Assembly: GCA_014584605.1 (NCBI GenBank)
Contig: JACTMO010000012.1
Coordinates: 1 to 32,706, forward strand
Source of the DNA: Bacteroidota bacterium
GTDB lineage: Bacteria; Bacteroidota; Bacteroidia; Flavobacteriales_F; PHOS-HE28
DNA length: 32,706 bases
Reading direction: 5' to 3'
Shown here: in pieces, positions 25,501 through 31,127 of the stretch
How positions within the stretch are numbered: the stretch's first letter is position 1
Layout of the letters: each line of letters begins with the position of its first letter
The notes under the pieces: generated by a model
Told to the model about the DNA's origin: nothing
Seen by the model: the letters and a program-made list of their open reading frames with translations, nothing else
Databases searched by the model: none
Translations under genes and position numbers: made by a program

Positions 25501-26002
25501 GCAACCGCCGCCGCCGCCGACCGCCGTGGTGGAACGGCCTTTCGACCTGCGGCCCACCGCACCCGATACCGCTCAGGCCCTGACCAGCTACCCGGCCACG
25601 GCCGCCGAGCTGATGGCCCAGTTCCAGCCGGCCGGCGATGCCGCGTCGTACTACAACGATCCCAACGCCGCACCGGCAAAGCAGGTCGAAGTGGTCAAGG
25701 GGCTCTTCTTCACCGTGCAGGTCGGTGTGTACTCCAAGCCGGTGGCGCTGGACAAGCTGTTCAACATCACCCCGCTGAACAGCGAGTCGATCGCGGGCGG
25801 CCGGATCCGCTACACCACGGGCATCTTCCGCGATCTCGACGTGGTGCGCGTGCGGCGGGACGAGGCCGTGGGCAAGGGGGTCAAGGACGCCTTCATCACC
25901 GCCTACCTGAACGGCCGGCGGATCCCGGTGGCCGAGGCGCGTGCGCTGTTGCAGCGGTTCGGCAGCGAGGTGCTGGTGGACCAGGCCCTGGTCACCCCGT
26001 GA
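19553..26002 (+). CDS. Giant TPR/PD40/beta-sandwich/coiled-coil protein with two C-terminal SPOR domains
   Basis: The 2149-residue product has a signal peptide (cleavage near AHGQGD, ~residue 36). In order: TPR-like helices (~43-165); PD40 beta-propeller blades (~220-340) with GPIYFGSYGRDGRNGRDIY and DEDFPFMHPDGKSFYFASKG; and a CarboxypepD_reg-like sandwich (~363-450). Ala/Glu/Arg-rich coiled coils (~516-815, 1016-1383 and 1533-1783) alternate with Ala/Thr/Pro/Gly linkers (~823-1005, 1426-1522). Two SPOR-type repeats follow (~1866-1950, FSVQIGAFRD; ~2050-2140, FTVQVGVYSK). SPOR domains bind denuded peptidoglycan; the front half resembles PorE-like type IX system proteins, but there is no OmpA domain. 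It probably spans the periplasm and anchors to the cell wall. A good ribosome site (GGAGGA) precedes the ATG, which overlaps the plsY stop. Confidence 0.9.
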   Translation: MKPQAPMSGTKARSSMMTRLAVLPLWLCAALLAHGQGDKQLRAKADALFAEERFAEALPLYSQLVSLEPGDRMLNYCFGTCMLHGGGDREKAIGFLKYAAEDPAIPALAWYWLGRAYHLNYRFSEALNAYQRFRGTGDERAIAAHPVDALEQQCRNGQQLLSSLKEISVHSKVEVEDREFFRYYDLEGIGGRIVVTPDELKTPLDKKYKGRSLIHLPDKPGPIYFGSYGRDGRNGRDIYRTELLPNGTFAAPVRLAGFINTDQDEDFPFMHPDGKSFYFASKGHNSMGGYDIFKSTYDPGMDVFGRPVNLDFAVNTPDDDLFYIVDGEGRQACFASARSSSQNMLHVYRVSTEQVPVVLTVLKGTFASAFDPQDRKAHIVVEDGLTREVVADVRTDIDGSYLISLPRSGRYRFLVEAGPSGRTHAGVVEVPRSAGPRAYRQELKLEDQGGQERLLIRNYFEEPLEGDLVSLALDEIKRRARLDVGTASAAPPVAQQEAPRSIDQLMNEAGFTGDRTAASVVAGLQRTAQQEEARTKDLADGSGAAFTLAQEAVLVAERSAAQADELLRQARQATDTLARDRLMGEAAVARARAEDANAKARAAMHTGQDLDAERLAVAQQAQRTAALSTELGTALEAGQADRTLPLLVKARETEDAAKGAAGRPDLVERARRAVTEKDLEASRALATARSKSSEESELRDRIGRLERELTEAKGKTRQDQVRKELDVQREQLGYLGEEVARANARARAAGAEVTAMRTRSQLVAHLVENPASRPATSLDPAALEALSGRIAQNVQRIGDLAIDERFSGADAATVAEQPEAHFDWQLDQATAQATPQGRATTSTAERSSTEQATARTIAAPDVRTDQATPVAVAQPAGTNLQEDGSTAVPDDRTASAAPASAPDGSTTGTNKAPQLAAPGTAGGTGQQAAGTGQEEGRPTGTMGMEPATADGGIASGQRADSTALAEAAPGVATGTEEPSPTDPQRPTPQQIREEAFPATNERPAEPDQGAQPAVAVEQQRFMLENEVAELQQLRAATRDRDEREAFTARIALVRGRIDSLDAAVAAARIAAETEMQPVDSPEVAAQDGPTLELPQGLTDAQVIELLNPGHADDAARLQAIPDLDERVDALAGLNAMLMDSIDVQVQRQLKLLEKEPARSGEVLPRVDRLRVLKASEQARMERLREEAMRSTLLTEAAAAQEARQEQAAAGAPLARTEEGRYVSVAARPTAVYTSQLNTRATTVGEAVAMKDKDLAGIELLQQRIDSLEAVLDTVQDKVYDRVRREADRAIDDQLILRTDLGQRMAFITREELRAGRDSLKGLQERVGRLGLAPDEPVLALARSQEGSSRTFAAEGERLRKLADRSEDILARDSLYRLAYTAELQALAALDRAITAQAYIQGDSFRRGEALSMAEVEQRLFGPATAVAPVPVQEQGATAAAEPVVTQPPVPERTDPAVPDSGASGTAIAPADSAVHGAPGRETVADQQPMPGTMGRTDPATHQGSTQAAPAAAPATVPLDPAGQVRYAAFLNSDTLPAAGMSLLLAEDETALGAQARQAMERSLADERRAVALGDSAMALRDSALVARRKARTEMEHEALRLQALSDSLQQASLRTAADARALEQRQRDVAEAKAFADKLRAYYYLSAEEQQLVMENTDRSRYFQAKAKAMEQREAVTDALEEEEAYRRLAQALDQEAASIASRSTGAPADTARARIDMLRTRAVELGQRGDSLSAVAQRLKGAAALNDGQAALYLQQLNIDTASRIMALEQRTRRVEPLLAEVRAGQVPGPVSAPTTPPVREDVAATSVPVTPQPLPVAARPVPTVDGIRGLQITAEPLRRDVFSMAATPLPRATPIPMEQPLPAGLVFSVQIGAFRDPVPQHVFSDLAPVTGERTTSGLVRYTAGLFTRFEAADEAKVSVRGRGYSDAFVVAFLDGRRIPLAEARRRAMGLEAPALAATGEPSPATAGQAAAPGTTATVAPAQPPPPPTAVVERPFDLRPTAPDTAQALTSYPATAAELMAQFQPAGDAASYYNDPNAAPAKQVEVVKGLFFTVQVGVYSKPVALDKLFNITPLNSESIAGGRIRYTTGIFRDLDVVRVRRDEAVGKGVKDAFITAYLNGRRIPVAEARALLQRFGSEVLVDQALVTP

Positions 26003-26019
26003 CCCACGGAGCGGCTGCG

Positions 26020-26027
26020 TATTTTCG
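26020..26027 (+). promoter_or_regulatory. Probable -7 box (TATTTTCG) of clpS
   Basis: TATTTTCG lies 15 nt before the clpS ATG, in the 40-bp gap after the giant SPOR gene. It gives clpS and the M48 gene their own transcription start. Confidence 0.5.
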
Positions 26028-26042
26028 CGGCAACGCCCGCCC

Positions 26043-26324
26043 ATGCCGCACCAGCACGACCATCAGGAGGCTCTGCTCGTTGAACTGCTCTGCGAGAACG
26101 GCCCGCAGCGCGAGCTGCTCCTGCACAACGACGACGTCAACACCTTCGACCATGTGATCATGTCCCTGGTGGAGGTGTGCAAGCACGACCCCATCCAGGC
26201 CGAGCAATGTGCCTGGATCGTACATTTCAACGGCCGCTGCAGCGTGAAGCGCGGGACCTTCGACACCTTGGAACCCCTCTGCGTGGCCTTGCTCGACCGC
26301 GGTTTGTCCGCCACCATCCAATGA
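26043..26324 (+). CDS. clpS: ClpS adaptor protein
   Basis: This 93-residue cytoplasmic adaptor delivers N-degron substrates to the ClpAP-type protease. The core motif is present: LLHNDDVNTFDHVIMSLVEV, then HDPIQAEQCAWIVHFNG and the C-terminal V-x-x-G strand. The substrate-pocket residues NDD and the His of VHFNG are conserved, and length is normal. In many Bacteroidota clpS follows prmA directly; here three large genes separate them. The stop overlaps the start of the downstream M48 peptidase (ATGA), implying coupled translation of two proteolysis genes. Confidence 0.95.
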   Translation: MPHQHDHQEALLVELLCENGPQRELLLHNDDVNTFDHVIMSLVEVCKHDPIQAEQCAWIVHFNGRCSVKRGTFDTLEPLCVALLDRGLSATIQ

Positions 26325-27121
26325 ACCAATTGCTTCACCGCATCGCCATCCCCGCGGCCTTGGTGGTCGCGACCGGTTGTACCACGGTGCCGATAACGGG
26401 CCGCAGCCAGCTGAACCTGCTGCCCGAGAGCGAGATGATGGGCATGTCGCTCACGGCCTATCAGGAGTTCCTGCAACAGAACCAGGTCATCCCGGCCACC
26501 GATGCCCGTGCGGTCCAGGTCCGTCGGATCGGGGACCGGCTCGCCCAGGCGGCCACCCGTTACCTGAACGACGTGGGCGCCGCCGACCGCGTGGCGGGCT
26601 TCCAATGGGAGTTCAACACGGTGGACGACCCGACGGTGAACGCCTGGTGCATGCCCGGTGGCAAGGTGGTGGTGTACACCGGGATCCTGCCGGTGACCCA
26701 GGACGATGCCGGCCTGGCCGTGGTGATGGGCCACGAGATCGCGCACGCCATCGCCCGCCATGGCAACGAGCGGATGAGCGAGGGGCTCGCCATTCAGGGC
26801 GCGGGCATGACGCTCGAAGCGCTCACGGCCTCCAAGCCGGGCCTCGCCCGCGACCTCTTCTTGCAGGCCGCCGGCATCGGCGGTCAGCTGGGCATGCTGG
26901 CATACAGCCGCAAGCACGAGACCGAGGCCGACAAGATGGGGCTGGTGTTCATGGCCATGGCCGGCTACGATCCGCGTACCGCCCCCACCTTCTGGCAGCG
27001 GATGGCCGCCCAGGGCGGAGCGAAGCCCCCGGTGCTGCTGAGCACCCATCCGAGCGACGAGACCCGGGTGCACGACCTGGAGGCGTACATGCCCGAGGCC
27101 TTGAAGTATTACAAGCCCTGA
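26321..27121 (+). CDS. M48 family metallopeptidase lipoprotein
   Basis: This 266-residue product begins with a lipoprotein signal (lipobox VATGC, lipidated Cys20), so it should be anchored in the envelope. The zinc site is HEIAHAIARH, with the third ligand in RKHETEADKMG. The family element NTVDDPTVNAWCMPGGKVVV precedes it and THPSDETRVHDLEAYMPEAL follows, as in the LoiP/YcaL-type Oma1-like peptidases that take part in envelope protein quality control. Substrates are unknown. The ATG overlaps the clpS stop. It ends 41 bp before the tRNA gene. Confidence 0.93.
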   Translation: MNQLLHRIAIPAALVVATGCTTVPITGRSQLNLLPESEMMGMSLTAYQEFLQQNQVIPATDARAVQVRRIGDRLAQAATRYLNDVGAADRVAGFQWEFNTVDDPTVNAWCMPGGKVVVYTGILPVTQDDAGLAVVMGHEIAHAIARHGNERMSEGLAIQGAGMTLEALTASKPGLARDLFLQAAGIGGQLGMLAYSRKHETEADKMGLVFMAMAGYDPRTAPTFWQRMAAQGGAKPPVLLSTHPSDETRVHDLEAYMPEALKYYKP

Positions 27122-27141
27122 TCGGCTTTGGCCGGATCGGT

Positions 27142-27149
27142 TATCTTTG
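27142..27149 (+). promoter_or_regulatory. -7 box (TATCTTTG) of the tRNA gene
   Basis: An exact TAnnTTTG match lies 13 nt upstream of the mature tRNA 5' end. It is one of the clearest promoter boxes in the window. Confidence 0.65.
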
Positions 27150-27162
27150 CCGCCGCTTTATT

Positions 27163-27236
27163 GGACCCGTAGCTCAATTGGATAGAGCATCTGACTACGG
27201 ATCAGAAGGTTTGGGGTTCGAATCCCTACGGGTCCG
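27163..27236 (+). tRNA. tRNA-Arg (anticodon ACG)
   Basis: A 74-nt cloverleaf can be folded: acceptor stem GGACCCG/CGGGTCC, D stem GCTC/GAGC, anticodon stem TCTGA/TCAGA around the loop CTACGGA, and T arm TGGGG-TTCGAAT-CCCTA. The ACG anticodon reads CGN arginine codons after A34 deamination. The discriminator is G and no CCA is encoded. Confidence 0.97.
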
Positions 27237-27244
27237 CGATCATT

Positions 27245-27285
27245 GGCAAGGCCCTTCAGCACAGGTTGAAGGGCCTTGCCTTTTT
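27245..27285 (+). terminator. Strong intrinsic terminator after tRNA-Arg
   Basis: A perfect 14-bp stem (GGCAAGGCCCTTCA / TGAAGGGCCTTGCC) with an 8-nt loop is followed immediately by five T residues. It starts 8 nt after the tRNA. Confidence 0.95.
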
Positions 27286-27319
27286 CCGGAGGGCGGTAAG
27301 TGCGGGGGGCGAACGGTGC

Positions 27320-27571
27320 TCAGGCCCCGCCCACACCCGGCCCACCGCGCAGGGCGCGCAGCAGCGCGGGCACGGTGACGAGCGCCCAGGTGCCCTCGAG
27401 CAGGATGAAGCCCCACTGCATGGCCCGCACCGCGTCCACCGTCAGCAGCGCGGCACCGACGAAGTTCATCAGCAGATAGGGGAGCCGGTCGCTCCGGAGC
27501 CGGCCCATCTGGGAGAGGACGTAGGCCGCCAGCAATAGGGCGGCACCTGCGAGCTGTGGAAGTTGCGCCAT
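27320..27571 (-). CDS. Small membrane protein, CBU_0592-like
   Basis: This 83-residue protein has three hydrophobic segments (about residues 5-22, 31-50 and 54-73). The pattern matches small CBU_0592-type membrane proteins: a first helix with LLLAAYVLSQMGRLRSD, then YLLMNFVGAALLTVDAVRAM, then a tryptophan-containing helix, GFILLEGTWALVTVPALLRA. Function is unknown. It is convergent with the tRNA and divergent from ychF. The ATG at 27571 lies 6 nt after a TATCTTCC box, which excludes the longer frame extending upstream. Confidence 0.75.
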   Translation of the reverse strand: MAQLPQLAGAALLLAAYVLSQMGRLRSDRLPYLLMNFVGAALLTVDAVRAMQWGFILLEGTWALVTVPALLRALRGGPGVGGA

Positions 27572-27577
27572 GGGTGC

Positions 27578-27585
27578 GGAAGATA
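27578..27585 (-). promoter_or_regulatory. Probable -7 box (TATCTTCC) of the small membrane-protein gene
   Basis: TATCTTCC on the minus strand ends 6 nt before the ATG at 27571, again leaving almost no leader. Confidence 0.45.
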
Positions 27586-27672
27586 GCCGGGCGCTGACCG
27601 GCCCGGACGTCCCTGCCCGCGGACCGGGGTGCGGGCACGGGGGGCGCAGGTCCCACAAGGCCCCGGAAGCGG

Positions 27673-27680
27673 TACCTTCG
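27673..27680 (+). promoter_or_regulatory. -7 box (TACCTTCG) of ychF
   Basis: TACCTTCG lies 20 nt before the ychF ATG and is identical to the octamer before the DUF1599 gene. Confidence 0.5.
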
Positions 27681-27700
27681 CGCGCTTTTTCACGGACACC

Positions 27701-28798
27701 ATGGGATTGAAATGCGGCATCGTCGGCCTGCCCAACGTGGGCAAGAGCACGCTGTTCAACTGCCTCAGCAACGCCAAGGCGCAGGCGGCCAACTTCCCGT
27801 TCTGCACCATCGAGCCCAACGTGGGCACCATCACCGTGCCTGACGCCCGCTTGAACAAGCTGGCCGAGCTGGTGAAGCCGCAGCGCATCGTGCCCACCAC
27901 CGTGGAGATCGTGGACATCGCCGGCCTGGTGAAGGGTGCCAGCAAGGGCGAGGGCCTGGGCAACCAGTTCCTCGGCAACATCCGCGAGTGCGACGCCATC
28001 CTGCACGTGCTGCGCTGCTTCGACGACCCCAATGTGGTGCATGTGGACGGCAGCGTGGACCCCGTGCGCGACAAGGAGGTGATCGACATCGAGCTGCAGT
28101 TGAAGGACCTGGAGACCGTGGAGGCTCGCATCAAGAAGGTGGAGAAGCAGGCGCAGATCGGGGAGAAGGAGGCCAAACGCAGGTTCGAGCTGCTCACCCG
28201 CATCCGCGAGGCCCTGCTGAAGGGGCAGAGCGCCCGCACGGTGGTCACCGCCAACGACGACCCCGCGCTGCTGGCCGAGTTCCAGCTGCTCACCACCAAG
28301 CCCGTGCTGTACGTGTGCAACGTGGACGAGAAGAGCGCCACCACGGGCAACCGCTACGTGGACCAGGTGAAGGCCGCCGTGGCGGACGAGAACGCGGAGG
28401 TCATCTTCGTCACCGCCGCCATCGAGGCCGAGATCGCCAGCCTGGAAACGGCCGAGGAGCGCGAGATGTTCCTCAAGGACATGGGCCTCGACGAGCCTGG
28501 GGTGAACAAGCTCATCCGTGCGGCCTACCATCTGCTGAAGCTGCAGACCTACTTCACGGCCGGGGTGCAGGAGGTGCGCGCGTGGACCATCCATCAGGGC
28601 GATACCGGGCCCAAGGCCGCCGGCGTGATCCACACCGATTTCGAGAAGGGCTACATCCGCGCCGAGGTCATCGGTTACGATGACTTCACCCAACTGGGCA
28701 GCGAGGCCGCCTGCCGTGCGGCGGGCAAGCTGCGCACCGAGGGCAAGGACTACGTGGTGAAGGACGGCGACGTGATGCACTTCCTCTTCAACGTGTGA
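27701..28798 (+). CDS. ychF: Redox/stress-associated P-loop ATPase YchF (Obg-family GTPase)
   Basis: This 365-residue cytoplasmic P-loop protein of the TRAFAC/Obg group binds ribosomes. Motifs: G1 GLPNVGKST (residues 9-17), G3 DIAGLVKGAS, and a G4 of the NxxE type (VCNVDE) in place of NKxD, which in this family shifts preference from GTP to ATP. A helical coiled insert (LKDLETVEARIKKVEKQAQI) and the C-terminal TGS domain with TYFTAGVQEVRAWT, HTDFEKGYIRAEVI and DGDVMHFLFNV complete the protein. Length and motifs are standard. Confidence 0.97.
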   Translation: MGLKCGIVGLPNVGKSTLFNCLSNAKAQAANFPFCTIEPNVGTITVPDARLNKLAELVKPQRIVPTTVEIVDIAGLVKGASKGEGLGNQFLGNIRECDAILHVLRCFDDPNVVHVDGSVDPVRDKEVIDIELQLKDLETVEARIKKVEKQAQIGEKEAKRRFELLTRIREALLKGQSARTVVTANDDPALLAEFQLLTTKPVLYVCNVDEKSATTGNRYVDQVKAAVADENAEVIFVTAAIEAEIASLETAEEREMFLKDMGLDEPGVNKLIRAAYHLLKLQTYFTAGVQEVRAWTIHQGDTGPKAAGVIHTDFEKGYIRAEVIGYDDFTQLGSEAACRAAGKLRTEGKDYVVKDGDVMHFLFNV

Positions 28799-28818
28799 GC
28801 GGGCTGCCGGCCGCTGCC

Positions 28819-28858
28819 GACGGGCCCGTCACCCGGCCGAACGTTCCGTCCCGGGACG
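28819..28858. repeat. Two perfect 12-bp palindromes between ychF and the M3 peptidase gene
   Basis: GACGGGCCCGTC (28819-28830) and CGTCCCGGGACG (28847-28858) are each fully self-complementary and 16 bp apart. In such G+C-rich DNA this may be chance. They lie 20-60 bp upstream of the -7-like box at 28878. Confidence 0.3.
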
Positions 28859-28877
28859 CTTCCGCCCGCCGGGCCGT

Positions 28878-28885
28878 TACCTTGC
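28878..28885 (+). promoter_or_regulatory. Possible -7 box (TACCTTGC) of the M3 peptidase gene
   Basis: TACCTTG, one T short of TAnnTTTG, lies about 18 nt before the ATG at 28903. Confidence 0.4.
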
Positions 28886-28902
28886 GGCCCCTATAGCAAG
28901 CC

Positions 28903-31032
28903 ATGCACCGCACCCTGCTGCCGTTCGCGGCGCTCACCCTGCTGGCCGCCTGCGAACAGGCGCCGCGCACCGAAACACCATCCATGGAGACCGCCGTTTC
29001 CAAGGCGCTGCTGGACCGCAGCGCGCTGCCCTTCTTCGCCCCCGCCTTCGACCAAGTCACCGATGCCGACTTCCGTCCGGCCATCCTGGAGGCCATGAAG
29101 CGCCACCTGGCCGAGGTGGACGCCATCGTCGCGGATACCGCGGCGCCCACCTTCGACAACACCATCGTGGCCTTGGAGCGCGCCGGAGGGGCCTACACGC
29201 GGGTCACCAACTGGTTCTACAACATGACCGGCAGCGCCACCAACGACAGCCTGCAGGCCGTGAAGGCCGACCTCGCGCCGAAGCTGGCCGCGCATGCCGA
29301 TGCGATCACGTTCAACGAAGGGCTCTTCCAACGCATCAAGGCGGTGTACGACCAGCGTGCCGCCATGGCCATGGAACCGGTGGACGCCCGCCTGCTGGAG
29401 CGTTACTACGCTCGCTTCGTCCGTGCCGGCGCCTTGCTGGACACCCAGGGCAAGGAACGCATGAAGGCCCTGAACGGCGAGGAGGCCGAACTGACCACCC
29501 GGTTCGAGGACAACATCCTCAAGGAGCGCACCGCATCGGCCATCGTGGTGGACGACGTGAAGCAGCTCGACGGCATGAGCCCCGAGGGGATCGAGGCCGC
29601 TGCGGCCGCCGCCAAGGCCAAAGGCCAGGAGGGCAAGTGGCTCATCGACCTGCGCAACACCACCACCCAGCCGGCCCTCGCTGAACTGAAGGACCGCGCC
29701 TTGCGCGAACGCATCATGAAGGCCTCGCTTGCGCGCAACGGCCGCGGCAACGAATGGGACAACCGGAAGATCATCGCCCGCCTGGCCCAGCTCCGCGCGG
29801 AGAAGGCCAGGCTGCTCGGCTTCCCCAGCTGGGCGCACTTCGTGATGGACGACCAGATGGCCAAGAGCCCGGACCGCGCGCTGAAGCTGATGGCCGACAT
29901 GGCCCCGGCCGCTGCCGCCAACGCCCGCAAGGAGGCCGCCAAGCTGCAGGCCATCGTGGACAAGCAGGGGGGCGGGTTCAAGATCGCTTCCTGGGACTGG
30001 GACCTTTACGCCGAGCAGGTGCGCAAGGCCGAATACGACCTCGACGAGGCGGCGGTGAAGCCCTACCTCGAGTTCGAGAGCGTGCTGCAGAACGGCGTGT
30101 TCTTCGCGGCCAACCAGCTCTTCGGGCTCAGCTTCAAGGAGCGCAAGGACCTGCCCGTGTACCATCCGGACGTGCGCGTGTTCGACATCATCGACACCAC
30201 GGGCGAGGCGATCGGCCTGTTCTACGGCGACTACTACGCCCGCGACAACAAGAACGGCGGTGCCTGGATGAGCAGCTTCATCGATCAGAGCAGCCTGCTG
30301 GGCCAGCAGCCCGTGATCACCCAGAACTGCAACTACGTGAAGCCCGCCGCCGGCCAGCCCTGCCTGCTGAGCTGGGATGATGTGACCACGCTCTTCCACG
30401 AGTTCGGCCACGCCCTGCACGGCATGCTCAGCGCGCAGAAGTACCCGAAGTTCGCCGGCACCAACACCAGCACCGACTTCGTGGAGTTCCCGAGCCAGGT
30501 GAACGAGAACTGGGCGCTGCTCCCCGAGGTGCTGAACCACTACGCGAAGCATTGGAAGACCGGCGAGGCCATGCCGGCGGAGCTCGCGGACAAGCTGCGC
30601 AAGGCCAGCCGCTTCAACCAGGGCTACGCCACCACCGAGTACCTGGCGGCCGCCCTGCTCGACCTGGAGTGGCACAGCCTGCCCGCCGACGCCCCGCTGG
30701 TGACGGACGTGGAAGCCTTCGAGAAGGCCGCGTTGCAGAAGTACGGGCTCGACATCGCCGAGGTGCCGCCGCGCTACCGCAGCTGCTATTTCAGCCACTG
30801 CTGGACCGGCTACGCGGCCAACTACTACGCCTACCTCTGGAGCGAGGTGATGGACGCCGATGCCTTCGCCTGGTTCAAGGAGCACGGCGGCCTCACCAGG
30901 GCCAACGGCGACAGGTTCCGCCGCACCGTGCTCAGCCAGGGCGGCAGCAAGCCCGAGGCCGAGCTCTACCGCGACCTCACCGGACGGGACCCCAGCGTGG
31001 AGCCCTTGCTGGTGAAGCGCGGCCTGAAATAG
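28903..31032 (+). CDS. dcp: M3 family peptidase lipoprotein (Dcp/oligopeptidase A-like)
   Basis: This 709-residue protein has a lipoprotein signal with lipobox LLAAC (Cys17), so it acts in the envelope on peptides. The M3 zinc site is complete: FHEFGHALHGML, with the third-ligand segment STDFVEFPSQVNENW downstream. The C-terminal GYAANYYAYLWSEVMDADAF is the substrate-binding tyrosine region typical of the dipeptidyl carboxypeptidase (Dcp) branch, and the length fits that branch (~680-720). Dcp releases C-terminal dipeptides; the exact specificity cannot be read from sequence, and oligopeptidase A-type activity is the alternative. It is apparently a single-gene unit. Confidence 0.93.
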   Translation: MHRTLLPFAALTLLAACEQAPRTETPSMETAVSKALLDRSALPFFAPAFDQVTDADFRPAILEAMKRHLAEVDAIVADTAAPTFDNTIVALERAGGAYTRVTNWFYNMTGSATNDSLQAVKADLAPKLAAHADAITFNEGLFQRIKAVYDQRAAMAMEPVDARLLERYYARFVRAGALLDTQGKERMKALNGEEAELTTRFEDNILKERTASAIVVDDVKQLDGMSPEGIEAAAAAAKAKGQEGKWLIDLRNTTTQPALAELKDRALRERIMKASLARNGRGNEWDNRKIIARLAQLRAEKARLLGFPSWAHFVMDDQMAKSPDRALKLMADMAPAAAANARKEAAKLQAIVDKQGGGFKIASWDWDLYAEQVRKAEYDLDEAAVKPYLEFESVLQNGVFFAANQLFGLSFKERKDLPVYHPDVRVFDIIDTTGEAIGLFYGDYYARDNKNGGAWMSSFIDQSSLLGQQPVITQNCNYVKPAAGQPCLLSWDDVTTLFHEFGHALHGMLSAQKYPKFAGTNTSTDFVEFPSQVNENWALLPEVLNHYAKHWKTGEAMPAELADKLRKASRFNQGYATTEYLAAALLDLEWHSLPADAPLVTDVEAFEKAALQKYGLDIAEVPPRYRSCYFSHCWTGYAANYYAYLWSEVMDADAFAWFKEHGGLTRANGDRFRRTVLSQGGSKPEAELYRDLTGRDPSVEPLLVKRGLK

Positions 31033-31111
31033 GCGTCCGCCAGCAAGCGGCGACCCTTCCACCCGCCCGTGCGCCCTTTCGGTCGGCGACCATGGATCCG
31101 CGGCAAGGCCG

Positions 31112-31119
31112 TAACTTTC
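31112..31119 (+). promoter_or_regulatory. Probable -7 box (TAACTTTC) of the lamin-tail-like gene
   Basis: TAACTTTC ends 8 nt before the ATG at 31128. This favours that start over the in-frame ATG at 31092. Confidence 0.45.
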
Positions 31120-31127
31120 CCAATGCC

